DNA of 64,000 nucleotides from Orientallactaga sibirica (GCA_036365145.1 JAEOAD010002232.1:2983001-3047000), one strand, 5' to 3'. Shown: positions 1-10,229, counted from the stretch's first letter. A program made the numbers and translations. The notes: generated by a model not told the origin, from the sequence alone.

Positions 1-14
1 CTGTCATCTCCATC

Positions 15-125
15 CATTTCATTTTACAGAGAGGAAACCAAGTCCCCGAAAGTGGCATGAGTTCTCCCAACTCACATAGGAGGCTGCATAGGTAGCCAGA
101 GCCCCTTACTCAGAACAACATGTGC
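15..125 (-). repeat. MIR SINE fragment
   Basis: The stretch TTTTACAGAGAGGAAACCAAG followed by an ACTCACATAGGAGG-like part resembles the reverse complement of the ancient mammalian MIR core (cattttacagatgaggaaactga). It is old and diverged; identity is by eye. Confidence 0.4.
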
Positions 126-589
126 CAACCAGGTCCTGTAGCCTCCACTTAGCTGGCAGAACTTGTTAACATCAGTAGATTTGAGTTCTACCAGACCTTC
201 TTGAGCCCTTCTAGAAAAATGCACAAAGGACTGAAGTCCAACCTCCCATTCCTTTACCTTACCCCCAACCCCTTCTCCCCCACTCTACCCACCCAGGGGC
301 ACCTAGGACCTGTCCATGGACAGATGGATAAGTTCATAGATGAGCCTTGCCTAGCTGTAAGTGAAACCCAGGAAGCTAGGGAGGGTCCCTCATTGACTCC
401 TGGAGGGGTGCAAGAAAGGATTCAAGAGGGAGGTGACAAGGTGATGTGACATGGGGTAGAGACATGAAGTAGAAAGACCCAAAGAGCATAGGCCTGGAGG
501 CTGCGAAACAAAGGCTTCTTCTGCCCGGTGAGCGTGGGAGAGAGAAAGCAGAGAAGGCCAGGTGGGAAGAAAGGGGTGTGTCATCTAGA
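126..589. other. single-copy stretch, no feature seen
   Basis: No repeat, exon signal or RNA gene recognised. The open frames here, up to 82 codons, overlap on both strands and resemble no family I know. Confidence 0.5.
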
Positions 590-752
590 GACCACACTCC
601 GTGCCAGACTCTGCTTGGCACACATCAACTCCTGTAATCTACTAGGCAGGTCAGATTTGAATCATTAGCCCACTTTGCAGATGAGGAAACAGACTCAAAA
701 TGGTTATATAAGCAGTCCAGGAGCCCGAATTCAAAGCTACCCATTGTACCCC
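590..752 (-). repeat. MIR SINE fragment
   Basis: It contains CACTTTGCAGATGAGGAAAC followed by an AGACTC segment, then a diverged 'valid entry' part (gcccgaattcaaagc). This is the order expected for MIR read on the minus strand. It lies immediately before a stack of younger SINEs. Confidence 0.55.
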
Positions 753-767
753 ACATCTTTTGGAATC

Positions 768-793
768 TTTTCTTTTCTTTTCTTTTCTTTTCT
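768..793. repeat. (TTTTC)n simple repeat
   Basis: Four to five TTTTC units running into a T-run, at the 3' (tail) end of the minus-strand SINE that follows. It probably grew from that SINE's A-rich tail. Confidence 0.7.
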
Positions 794-1021
794 TTTTTTT
801 TAGATTTTTAAAAAATTTTATTTATTTGCAAGCAGAGAGAGAGAGAGAGAGATAGAAGAGAGTCAGACAGAGAGAGAATGGGCATGCCAGGGCCTCCAGC
901 CACTGCAAACGTACTCCAGGTGTATGTGCCCCTCATGCAATCTGGCTTATGTAGGTCCTGGAGAATCAAACAAGGATCCTTTGGCTACGCAGGCAAACTG
1001 CTAAGCCATTTCTCCAGCCTG
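794..1021 (-). mobile_element. B2-like tRNA-derived SINE
   Basis: Read on the minus strand it has the family head (ggctggagaaatggcttag), the ATGCA-rich middle, a (CT)n tract and an A-rich tail. The 11-base TGGAATCTTTT before it (761-771) recurs just after it (1022-1032), as expected for a target-site duplication (TSD). It is the first of three elements stacked at this site. Confidence 0.85.
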
Positions 1022-1032
1022 TGGAATCTTTT

Positions 1033-1048
1033 TTAAAAGATTTTATTT

Positions 1049-1083
<35 letters not shown>

Positions 1084-1266
1084 TTAGAGACACAGAGAGA
1101 GAGAGAGACGTTGGGGTGGGGGAGAGAAAGAGAGAGAATGGGCCCACCAGAGCCTCTAGCCACTGCAAACGAACTCCAGATGCATATGCCACCATGTACA
1201 TCTGGCTGACATGGGACCTGGAGAATTGAACTGGGGTCCTTAGGCCTCGCAGGCACTTCTACAGCT
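1033..1266 (-). mobile_element. B2-like SINE, 5' truncated
   Basis: Minus-strand copy with an expanded (TTTA)n tail (about 1048-1086). The head is lost: the element stops around GCAGGCACTTCTACAGC without the GGCTGGAGAGATGG start. Second element of the 755-1355 stack. Confidence 0.8.
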
Positions 1267-1342
1267 TTTTTTCTTTTACAAAAAGATTTTATTTGTATTT
1301 ATTTATTAGCAACAGAGAGAGAAAGAGTGAGTGTGTGTGTGT
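1267..1342 (-). mobile_element. B2-like SINE remnant, tail only
   Basis: Only the A-rich tail and (GA)n/(GT)n portion remain. The 13-base ATCTTTTGGAATC at 1343-1355 exactly repeats 755-767, so this remnant closes a nested insertion block sharing one target duplication. Confidence 0.65.
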
Positions 1343-1442
1343 ATCTTTTGGAATCATATCATAGTTGAAGGAGCAAAAATCACTGGTATAGTTCTATTAG
1401 AATACAAAATAGTATGTAAGTGTTACACATAGAATTAAATTA

Positions 1443-1692
1443 AATTTTTAAAAATATTTTATTTATTTATTTGAGAGGGGGAGAGAGAGAAAAAAGACAG
1501 AGAAAGAGAGAGAGCGATAAGAAGAGATGGAGGAAGAGAGAATGGGCATGCCAGGGCCTCCAACCACTGCAATTGAACTCCAGATATATGTGCTACCTTG
1601 TGCATCTGGCTTACATGGGTACTGGGGAATTGAACCTGGGTCCTTAGGCTTTTCAGGCAAGTGCCTTAATAGCTAAGCCAACTCTCCAGCCC
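1443..1692 (-). mobile_element. B2-like tRNA-derived SINE
   Basis: Full-length minus-strand copy with a degenerate (GA)n tract. It is preceded by AGAATTAA (1431-1438) and followed by AGAATTAG (1693-1700), a short diverged TSD that is reused by the next element. Confidence 0.85.
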
Positions 1693-1708
1693 AGAATTAG
1701 CTTTTTAA

Positions 1709-1919
1709 AAATATTTTAGTTTTTATTTGAGAGGGTGGGGGGAGACAAAGAAGCAGACAGAGAGAGAGTGGGCATGTCAAGGCCTCCAGCCACTGCAAAT
1801 GAACTCCAGACTCATGTGCCACCTCGTGCATCTGGCTTACTTGGGTCCTGGGGAATTGAACCTGGGTCCTTTGGCTTTGCACGCAAATGTCTTAAGTGCT
1901 AAGTCATCTCTCCAGTCCC
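1709..1919 (-). mobile_element. B2-like tRNA-derived SINE
   Basis: Full-length minus-strand copy. AGAATTAGCTTTTTA (1693-1707) and AGAATTAACTTTTTA (1920-1934) flank it as a 15-base TSD with one mismatch. Its left TSD is also the right flank of the preceding SINE. Confidence 0.85.
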
Positions 1920-1935
1920 AGAATTAACTTTTTAA

Positions 1936-2060
1936 CCTAGAGTCTTTCTAAGCAATCAGTCAGTTATTCAACAACTATTGTATTGCCTGCAGTGTATTTC
2001 TAGGCATGATGCTAAGTGCTAGGCACCCATCAATAAATGAAACCAGCCTCTGTCAGTAGG
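1936..2060 (+). repeat. ancient interspersed repeat (L2/MIR-type), tentative
   Basis: The order 'tattcaacaactattgtattgcct ... gatgctaagtgctaggca ... caataaatga' resembles the common mammalian motif ending in 'gtgctaggcactgggga'. Strongly diverged, so the family is uncertain. Confidence 0.3.
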
Positions 2061-2990
2061 CATAGTAACAGGAATGTGTATCCCTCACTGGGATTTAGTG
2101 GACTCAGTGAGGCTGTGTGTGGGAAGATACCCCAGAAGCATGCCGGAAGCAACAGGAGGCCTGGGTGGAGAGGAGGGATAGGAGCAGGTAGGAAGGAAGG
2201 TGGTGGTGCAAGCTGGCATGGCGGCTGTCCCTATGTTGCAGTCTCAGGGGCTCAAGGGGACACTGTGGAATGCGCACAGTATAATCAGTCTTTGCCCCAA
2301 GTGCCCAGGAAGCCAGTTGAGCCCTGCTGTTCAGATGGCTGGTTTAGGGTATATGATTGTGGGTTCCGAAGTAAGCCTGTAGTTTTTGGCTCATGGTAGC
2401 TAGAGATCACTGGAGGCCCAGTACAACTTCTGAGAGATCTGGCCCCTCTTTGGAGTATTGCCAGACTGCCTAAGAACCGCCCCCGTATGTCACACTCCTC
2501 ACACAGCAGCCATGTTCCTCAGTGGCTGGGATGGCATGTCCCACACTCGCGTGCACCTCCAAACCTCTGCACTTACTGTGTGTGCAGGAGCTGGCCCATG
2601 GTCACAGGATCTCGGAAGCAAAGTTAGGACTAGGGACCTGGGACTCTTGGCCATTCATGGCCCTGCCATGGTGGTTCTGGGCTCAACTAAAAAGACTCCT
2701 ATATTTACTAGGATCTGGTGCCATGTCCTGAGTCTCTGGTCCTTCTCTGTGTTAGATGACAAGGCATGTCTCTCCTAATATGATGATGTTAGATGGGTGG
2801 GTGAGACAGAGCAGCCATAAATACTCCGAGATCTGTCCTGTTAACTCTCCTTCCATTTTGAATGGTGTGACGGGCATGAGATAACTACCCGTAACATGGA
2901 CTGTCACTCCTGGGAGGATAGAGAGCTGGTACGTCCGTCTTGAGCCTCTTGCCACTGTAGCTGATGCTCTGGGAGCTCCTTCTGCAGAAC
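2061..2990. other. single-copy stretch, no gene recognised
   Basis: Contains an open frame of 120 codons on the plus strand starting at 2037 (Gly/Arg-rich, no recognised domain) and shorter ones. No splice-flanked exon, CpG island or repeat stands out. Confidence 0.4.
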
Positions 2991-3059
2991 TCCTAACATG
3001 CTGGCCAGAAAAATACTTCCCCTTATTTTCCTCCTTTTCTATGAAAAAAAAAAAATCTG

Positions 3060-3745
3060 AGTTTCAGGTCACCAAGTCATATTGAGTTCCATTTTAATAT
3101 CCCACTGCCCAGAATACAGGCATCTTCCTCCTAATACTGGGCTGATTGGCTTGATGAGGGCAGCAAACACCCAAGTGGGTGTCCTGTGTTTACAGCAATT
3201 ACACAGGTGTATAATTGCATCGGGATGTTTGTTTGCTCAGCCCTGCTCAGCCGTGCAGCCCCACAGGTTGGGCCAGGGAGAGGGCTGTTCAGTGTGTTTT
3301 CCTTTGGCTGGGAACTGTGGAGATGAATAGAGGGAGGGGAATCGGGTTGAGAGATTGTTGCCAAGAGCAATTTGGAGTCTCCTTATTAGTCAGAGATCTT
3401 TTTTTTTCCCCCTTTCTGAAGCCACCAGCCACATTGTAACTTCCACACTTCCACGCAGGGGCTTTCTTTTTGTGATTCGGTGTGTGTATGTGTGCTTGTT
3501 AGTTTTTGTTTAGATTTTTTTTTTTAACTTGCTAGACTCCTCATGACTAAGCAAAAAAAGAAAAGAAAAGGAAAAACCTTAAGGAACGGAGTGATGAAAT
3601 GGGTCTTTGATATTACCCATTCTGCATATCATTGCTTAATACATTTGAATGCTGATGGACCCGGAGGTACCCTGATGGAGTGCGATGAGTAATTGCTTTG
3701 AAGAGAGTTTCTCTTTGGTGGATGACAGTCAAGATTGAAGCATGA
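3060..3745. promoter_or_regulatory. candidate conserved non-coding element
   Basis: This block is free of recognised SINE/LINE sequence and dense in AT-rich motifs: ACAGCAATTACACAGGTG, GTATAATTGCATCG, CTTATTAGTCAG, TTGCTTAATACATTTGAATG and GAGTAATTGCTTTGAAG. TAAT/ATTA cores and possible SOX (ATTGCTT) and POU-like sites are typical of developmental enhancers. Conservation cannot be measured here, so this is inference from composition. Confidence 0.3.
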
Positions 3746-4295
3746 TTTCACTTTCCTCCTGTGCCTCTCCATCCGATCCGATCCAATCCGGGGCTATGTA
3801 AGAATAAGTGCTGTTGTAGTCTGTTGCCCCTGTACTTGGAAGGCCCCTCCCTCAGGTCTGGCTTAAAACAGGGATCTACCCTTCGTGAGTCTTTCTCACC
3901 CTTGCTGTGCACCTCCCTTCACCCTGCAGAAGCTCAAGCTAGTGAGAAGGAAGTCATCCCCCACCCAGTCACTCTCAGGATAGAGCTGCCCCCTCTGACA
4001 GCTGTGCTCAGGGAGCACAGCCCCGGAAGCTTGCCTGGCCAGAGCCTGGCCTTCCTAGAGTGGGAACCCTGGAGCAGGCAGTAACCAGTCAATTAATGAA
4101 TGATCTGTCCACCAAACAGATTGAATGGAGCAGCTCTGAGATGACTCCAACCTTGAAAAAACGGCCCAAGAAGATGGTGCATGGTCTCCTTGGGCTGTTG
4201 CATATTTAGCTACAAACAAGATGCAAATGTACACATATCCTTCCAAGGGATATCATAGAGCTAGCTTTGGCCTCCAGCAGCGTGTGTGTTTCCTA

Positions 4296-4298
<3 letters not shown>
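3746..4298. other. single-copy stretch, no gene recognised
   Basis: Starts near a short (CCGAT)n-like run at 3772-3790. An open frame of 107 codons (3761-4084) shows no recognisable domain and lacks splice context. Confidence 0.4.

Positions 4299-4364
<66 letters not shown>
4299..4364 (+). repeat. (GT)n(GA)n composite microsatellite
   Basis: About 18 GT units pass directly into about 15 GA units. It is uninterrupted, so likely length-variable. The GT part is potentially Z-DNA forming and the GA part is a purine tract. Confidence 0.95.
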
Positions 4365-4367
<3 letters not shown>

Positions 4368-4563
4368 TACACGGGCAGCTCTCTCTTATTTGTGGGAATG
4401 GATATACATATACAGCTCTCGCTTGTTTTTGTCTATGGATTTAGACAGGTCTGTTCAGTTGTTTCTGGAGATAACAGAATGGCTCACTGGTCTTTGTTCA
4501 GGTACTGGTAAAGGCCACTACAGAGGGAACAGTAAGCTCAGCTCCTTCCTTGCACCCTAAGGA

Positions 4564-4727
4564 AGGGCTGGAGAGATGGCTCAGCAGATAAGGTGCTGCT
4601 TATAACGCATGCTGGTCTGTGTTTGATTCTGCACAAAGTGACATATGTGTCTGGAGTTTGCTCACAGCAACAAGAGGCCCTGATGTGCCTATTCTCTCTC
4701 TCTCTCAAATGAATTAAAATATTATTT
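4564..4727 (+). mobile_element. B2-like tRNA-derived SINE
   Basis: Begins GGGCTGGAGAGATGGCTCAG, has a diverged B box (gtttgattctg), a (TC)n run and an A-rich tail. It is the oldest element of the 4.56-5.27 kb stack. Confidence 0.85.
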
Positions 4728-4738
4728 AAAAACTCTAG

Positions 4739-4896
4739 CCGGAGCCGGGCGTGGTGGCGCACGCCTTTAATCCCAGCACTCGGGAGGCAGAGGTAGGAGG
4801 ATTGCCGAGAGTTCGAGGCCACCCTGAGACTACATAGTTAATTCCAGGTCAGCCTGGACCAGAGTGAGACCCTACCTTGCAAAACCAAAAAAAAAA
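4739..4896 (+). mobile_element. B1 SINE (7SL-derived)
   Basis: Begins GCCGGGCGTGGTGGCGCACG a few bases inside, has the AATCCCAGCACTCGGGAGGC core and ends GAGACCCTACCTTGC plus poly(A). AAAAACTCTAG flanks it at 4728-4738 and 4897-4907. It looks young: little divergence from the window consensus. Confidence 0.93.
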
Positions 4897-4907
4897 AAAA
4901 ACTCTAG

Positions 4908-5062
4908 CCGGATGTGGTGGTGCATGCCTTCAATCCCAGCACTCAGAAGGTTGAAGTAGGAGACTTGCTAGGAGTTCGAGGCCAGCCTGAGACTACATAG
5001 TATATTCTAGGTCATCCTGGGCTAGACTAAGACCCTACCTTGAATAAAGCCAAAAAATAATA
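4908..5062 (+). mobile_element. B1 SINE (7SL-derived)
   Basis: Second B1 in tandem, more diverged (gccggatgtggtggtgcatg ... gactaagaccctacc). Its left flank is the second AAAAACTCTAG copy. The third copy lies at 5266-5276, after the next SINE. Confidence 0.9.
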
Positions 5063-5078
5063 GACTTAAAATTGATTT

Positions 5079-5265
5079 GGGCTAGAGAGATGGCTCGGTA
5101 GTTATAGACATTTCCTTGCAAAGCCTGAAGGCCTGGGTTTGATTCCCCAGTACCCCATAAAACCAAAATGTTGCATGCATCTGGTGTTTGTTTGCAGTGG
5201 CAGGAAGCCCTGGTGCGCACATACACACACACTCTCTATCAAATAAATCAAAATATTTAAAAAAC
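5079..5265 (+). mobile_element. B2-like tRNA-derived SINE
   Basis: Head GGGCTAGAGAGATGGCTCGG, B box-like GGTTTGATTCCCC, then a (CA)n/(CT)n end and an A-rich tail. It is followed by the third AAAAACTCTAG target copy. Confidence 0.85.
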
Positions 5266-5324
5266 AAAAACTCTAGGGAAGAAGTACAAGTAGAACTGAC
5301 AAAAGAGCTTTTCTAAGGATTGTT

Positions 5325-5482
5325 TTGTTGTAGATTTTTTTCTTTTTGGGGTTTTGAACTAGAGCCTTGTGCAGTCCGCCGGTATCACTCATGTTCTAGC
5401 TGACGATGATCTTGAAGTCCTTATCCTCCTGCCTTAGCCTCCTGAGTGTTGGCATGCACCACCACATCCAATGTGTTTTGTT
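5325..5482 (-). mobile_element. old B1-type SINE
   Basis: On the plus strand: GATGATCTTGAAGTCCTTAT, then CTCCTGCCTTAGCCTCCTGA and GCATGCACCACCACATCC. This is the antisense B1 order with many substitutions. Confidence 0.65.
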
Positions 5483-6045
5483 GTTATTGTTAGCATTCAC
5501 GCACGTGGGTGTATGCATGTGCATATGTTTGTATGCGGAAGCATAGGCTCATGCATGCACTGAATGGCTATGGAGGTCAGAGGACAGCTTTCAGGTGTCA
5601 GTCCTCATTTTCAACCTTGTTTATTTGCTTTTATTTATTTAAGAGAGAGAGAGAATGGGCATGCCAGGACTTCTAGCCATTGCAAACGAACTCCAGACGC
5701 ATGCACCACCTTGTGAATCTGGCTTACGTGATTGTTGGGGAATTGAACTTGGGTCCTTAGGTTTTGCAGGTCAGTGCCTTAACCACTAAACCATGTCTCC
5801 AGCCCTCAACTTTGTTTTTGAAGAAGGGTCTCTCAGTCTCATTGTTGTTCACTGTTGATCATGCTAGCTGGTCCACAAACTTCCTGGTAATTCTGTCTCC
5901 ACCTCCCATCTCGCCATTGGTATACTGGGATTGCATAAACCTGCAGGAGCTTTCAGCTTTTATGTGGGGTCTGGAGATCCCAAGTATGGTACTCAGGCTT
6001 GTATAACAAACACTTTATCTACTGAGCCATCTCCTCAGCCCCCCC
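5483..6045 (-). mobile_element. TG-rich composite SINE-like repeat, copy 1 (split)
   Basis: Starts TG/ATG-rich, passes through GGAGGTCAGAGGACAGC, a 'ggtctctca' part and 'actgggatt', and ends GAGCCATCTCCTCAGCC, i.e. a tRNA-SINE head read on the minus strand. The same order recurs at 23.19, 26.52 (plus strand) and 40.04 kb. Interrupted by a younger SINE at 5621-5805. Family name unknown to me. Confidence 0.55.
5621..5805 (-). mobile_element. B2-like SINE inserted in the composite repeat
   Basis: Minus-strand copy. TCAACCTTGTTT (5611-5622) and TCAACTTTGTTT (5806-5817) form a 12-base TSD with one mismatch, proving insertion into the older repeat. Confidence 0.85.
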
Positions 6046-6054
6046 CTTTTTAAA

Positions 6055-6200
6055 AAAAAAAATAACAACTGACCTGAGGTATAATTCACATGCAATTTAC
6101 TTACTCACTTAAAGTATACAATGTGATAGCTTTTTAGTATATTTATGGTATTATGCAACTGTCACAGTAACCAATCATAAATATTTTCATCACACCATAA
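6055..6200 (-). mobile_element. L1M 3'-UTR fragment
   Basis: GAGGTATAATTCACATGCAA followed by CACTTAAAGTATACAATGTG and a 'catcacacc' end match, by memory, the antisense of an old mammalian L1 3' region. A related fragment lies at 35.6 kb. Confidence 0.55.
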
Positions 6201-6249
6201 AGTGCCCTTAGCAGTCACTTCAGTTTCCCAGGCCTCAATCAGCAATAAC

Positions 6250-6335
6250 CTATTGATTGTCCTTGAACTCTCGGTCATCCTTCCTCTGCCTCCTGCAATT
6301 GTTGCGATTACAGGTGGGCTCCTCCACATTCAGCA
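6250..6335 (-). mobile_element. B1 fragment
   Basis: CCTTGAACTCTCGGTCATCC, CTCTGCCTCCTGCAATT and GATTACAGGTGGGCTCC give the antisense B1 order. Only the 5' half of the element is present. Confidence 0.5.
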
Positions 6336-7134
6336 GCCATCGTATTTTCTAAGGGCTTATTTGTTCAAGGAAGCAGCACCCAAAGTATTCCCAAGTGAGC
6401 TCAGTCACACTTGCCACAGGTGTCACGAGAGCCCCTGGACTGCTGGAGTGCCGTGCCTCCTGATGTTTCCTCTGAGCTCCACTCTGAGTTTCTGTCTAAG
6501 TTTCTACAGGACAGTTCCATCATTTCTCTATGGCTGGGTGTTCCATTCCACAGTGGCATCTCAGACCTGTATGGGAATACTGCTCTGTCATTGTTCTGAG
6601 GCCCATAGGGCTGACACTCAACAGAGACACCTGAGTTCGGTTGTACAGGGGCTTTAGCTCATTTGAAAATTACCGAAGATTACAAAACTTTGCCTTTTCA
6701 TCTGGTCCGTGTTGTTTGCTATCATGAGGGTTCACGTTCAGCAGTCAAACCTCAGCACCAGAAGGGAATTCCAATAGTTTCTGGTGATAAAACTTGGCTC
6801 ATGTGACCCAAGAGCAGCTTGCACCTTCAAACTACTGCTTAGTCCAGCAGCTTCGAAACCTGACCATGCATCGTCATTTCGAAGCCTTCTAAAAGCTGAT
6901 AGGTGCTGGTCCTAGCTGAGGGTGCTGAAGCATCCAAGTGGCAGCTAGGGTCCAGAGATGATGGTGAAGTCTGATGCCCCAAAGGCACTTCGGATATCCT
7001 CTCTTGAAGTGAGGAGTAGGGTAGACTGGAGTTCTTCAAAGGGTTTCCACACAGATGATTCAAGCTGAACTATTCGGGGTAAATCTGGCATTGTCCCAAA
7101 TTTAATTTGTAATAGGGGCTTTCTTCTACTGAGA
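6336..7134. other. single-copy stretch, no gene recognised
   Basis: The 151-codon open frame that starts at 6202 runs out of the L1M and B1 remnants into this stretch, so it is most likely chance. No splice-flanked exon seen. Confidence 0.4.
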
Positions 7135-7150
7135 ATAATTCAGCACTCTT

Positions 7151-7375
7151 TTTTTAAAAAAATATTTTATTTATTTAAGAGAGAGACAGAAAGAGGGAGA
7201 GAGGTACAGAGAGAGAGAGGGAGAATGGGCCCACTAGGGCCTTCAGTCGCTGTAAACGAACTCCAGACGCATGTGCCAACTTGTATATCTGGCTTATGTG
7301 GGTCCTGGGGAATCAAATATGGGTCCTTTGGCTTCTCAGGCAAGTGCCTTGACCTCTAAGCCATCTCTCCAGCCC
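7151..7375 (-). mobile_element. B2-like tRNA-derived SINE
   Basis: Full minus-strand copy. ATAATTCAGCACTCTT (7135-7150) and ATAATTCAGAACTCTT (7376-7391) are a 16-base TSD with one mismatch, so both element ends are exact. Confidence 0.92.
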
Positions 7376-7391
7376 ATAATTCAGAACTCTT

Positions 7392-7830
7392 GAGTAGAAG
7401 CCCTGACAATTCTGAGCCCCACATCCTTGAAGGACAGTTGACCCAAGGAGTAGGATTTAGCAGGAGTTATACAATGACACTTTCCTGATAAGTCATCCTC
7501 TTTGAGGACAGGGACCAGATCATCTGCCATTGCTGTCCAGCTGGCCTGGCCACACAAACAACTTGAAGAAGGCAGAACTTGACTTGGTACCACTTTCTTC
7601 TTACTCCCCTCCTCACAACATCCTACCCACTTGCTTTAAACTCCCCAGAGCTTTCCTTACCATAGCTACTAGTATGTCCAATAGTAGCCTAGAATATCAT
7701 TCATTCAGTCATTCACTCACACAACCATTCAGTCAGTCATTCACACAACCAGTGTTTCCCCCAACACCTGCCATAGAAAACAGATGGATGAAAATTCCAC
7801 CTCTGTCCTTGAATAATGTACTGCCATATT
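7392..7830. other. single-copy stretch with degenerate (CATT)n
   Basis: A loose run of ATTCA/CATTC/GTCATT units lies at about 7698-7750. Nothing else recognised. Confidence 0.4.
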
Positions 7831-8007
7831 TTTAAGGTAGTTACTTATTTGAGAGAGGCCAAGGCAGACAGACATAGTATGGGTGTGCCAGGACCTCCCA
7901 ATGTTGCAAAATTTCAGATACCTATGACAGTTGGTGTATCTGGCTTTATGTGGGTACTGGGTCATCAGGCTTTGTAAGCAAATGCCTTGAAGCCATCTCT
8001 GCAGCTG
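7831..8007 (-). mobile_element. B2-like SINE, internally deleted
   Basis: Shorter and more diverged than its relatives. The 'ccagggcctcc' part is present but the region between the B and A boxes is reduced to GCCTTGAAGCCATCTCTGCAG. Confidence 0.7.
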
Positions 8008-8675
8008 AAAATGTTACAGCTCTGGTATATTTTAAGCAGAGAGGCAGCATAAGGCTAACCCCTGAGTTGGAATTTCTGGCTCCTCGAGTTGAATGTGGAG
8101 GGTCTTGGAGAGACCCGAATTCCTCGCATTAGGGGAGGGCGTTGCTGCCTCTAATCCTGTCAGTGAGTTCCGCTCTCTGCTCTTTCCCACTGCAGCTTAG
8201 CTCTAGACTGGCTGCTCAAAAAAGTGCTTCTGCCTTGTTCCATTTTCTTAGCCTATTGTGACTCGCACAGCAATGAACATGGCTGTGCAAGTATCTCTGT
8301 AATAATACAGATTCCTTTGGGTATGTGCCCAGGAGTGGTATAGCTGGCTCATATGGCAGTTCTGTTTTTAGTTTGTTGAGAAACCTCCACACTGATTTTC
8401 ATAATGGTTACAACAGTTTACACTCCCACCAACAGTGAATAAGTGTTCTCCAACATCTGTGGTCATTTGTTTTCTTGATGATAGCCATTTTGACTGGGGT
8501 GAGAAGGAACCTCAAAGTAGTTTTAATTTGCATTTCCCTGATGGATATGAACACTTTCAAAAGTATATTTTGGTAATTTGTGTTTCTTCTTTTGAGAACT
8601 GTCTATTCAGTTCATTAGCCCATTTATTGATTAGAATAGTTTTTGGTGTTCAACTATTGTTCTTTATATATTCTT

Positions 8676-8912
8676 TAAAAAAAATGTTTCAGTTACTTAC
8701 TTATTTGAGAAAGAGACAGAGAGAAAGGGGTAGACAGAGAGAGAGAGAGAGAGAGAGAATGGCCATGCCAGAACCTCCTGCCACGCAAATGAACGCCAGA
8801 CACATACACTACTTTGTGCATCTGGCTTTATATGGGTAGGGGGAATTGAACCTGGAGCTCTCAGGTTTTTCAAGAAAGTACCTTTAACCACTGAGCAATC
8901 TCTTCAGTCTCC
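8676..8912 (-). mobile_element. B2-like SINE inserted in L1
   Basis: Minus-strand copy with a (GA)n tract at 8738-8757. It splits the L1 between the 'ttctttatatattct' and 'gtcttagtattaatctcctgtc' parts of the antisense ORF2 sequence. Confidence 0.85.
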
Positions 8913-9028
8913 TGTATAGTCTTAGTATTAATCTCCTGTCTGAAGTATGATTACCAAAGATGTTATCCCATTCTGTGTGCTGTCTCTTCATTTTGGTGAA
9001 TGTTTCCTTTGCTGTTTGTAAGCACTTT

Positions 9029-9224
9029 AAAAAAATTATTTATTCATTTATTAGAGAGAGGGGCAGATAGAGAGAGAGAATAGGCATACCAGGGCCTCCA
9101 ACCACTGCAAACAAACTCCAGACACATGAGCCATCTTGGGCATCTGGCTTACAAGGGAGTACACCCAGAGTTTTAGGCTTCGCAGGCAAGCACCTTAACT
9201 GCTAAGCCATATCTCCAGCCCCTA
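9029..9224 (-). mobile_element. B2-like SINE inserted in L1
   Basis: TTTGTAAGCACTTT (9015-9028) and TTTGTAAGCATTTT (9225-9238) are its TSD, one mismatch. The duplicated bases are themselves L1 sequence. Confidence 0.9.
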
Positions 9225-10229
9225 TTTGTAAGCATTTTAATTCTATGTGATCTGATTTGTCAATTTTTAGGGTTATTTCCCATTGTATTGGAATCCTTTT
9301 CAGAAGATTCTTGCCTGTGCCTCTATTTGGAGTGTTTTCCCTGTTTTTCTCTAAGAGTTCCCCTAATAATTCCCAGTCTTATATTAAGTCTCTGATCCAT
9401 TTTACATCGATTTTGTGCAAGGTGAGAGATATGGATCTAATTTCATTCTTCTGCATGTGAATAACCCTGTTTTCCCAGACCACTTGTCGAAGAAGCTGTA
9501 TGTTTTTTCCATTTTATGTTCTTGATACCTTTGTCAAAACTTCTGTGACTATATAGCTATGTGAGTTCATTTATAGATCTTCTGTTTGATTCCAGTGGTT
9601 GGTTCACATGTCTGTTATTTGTGCCAGAGCCATGTGGTCTGTATCAACTATGACTGTAGTATAATTTGAGGGTCAGGTATTGTGGTACCTCTAATATTGC
9701 TCTTTCTGCTGAGTATTTTTCCTAGATAAGTGAAGAATATCATTGGAACTTTTATGGAAATTGAATCTGTACATTGTTTCTGGTAACACAACCTTTTTCA
9801 CAATGTTTGTTCTGTCAATCTGTGAGCAGGACAAGTATCTCCACCTTTAGTGCCCTCCTCAGCTTCTCTCATCAGTCTCTTAAAGTCTTCATCATAGAAC
9901 TCTTTTTGCCTCCTGGGATATGCTTATGTCTGGGCATTTAACGTTTTTTTAAGCTATTCTGAATAAAAATTTCTCCTTAATTTCTTGCTCAACAAGTTTG
10001 CTTATTGGTATGTAGAAAAGCTACGGATTTTTCTATGCTGATTTTGCACCCTGCTACTTTGCTGAAAGTATTTATCCGGCCAAAGAATCAATTGTCTGGT
10101 TGAGTCTTTTCAGTATAGAATGATGTCATCCACAAATAGCAATAATTTGACTTCTTCCTTCTCTATATATTTTCCTTATTGCTATAGCTAAAAATTCAAA
10201 CATTACATTGTATAAAAGTAGAGAGTGGG

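Noticed and set aside
4221..4560. Frames with Val-Cys and Arg-Glu repeats
   Set aside because: They are the (GT)n(GA)n microsatellite translated.
4564..5265. tRNA gene
   Set aside because: A and B box matches belong to tRNA-derived SINEs, which lack a cloverleaf anticodon arm and end in A-rich tails.
6202..6657. 151-codon plus-strand frame
   Set aside because: Begins in an L1M and a B1 fragment, with a hydrophobic but unremarkable composition.
8435..8839. 134-codon frame as a new protein
   Set aside because: It is the wrong strand of L1 ORF2 joined to a SINE insertion.
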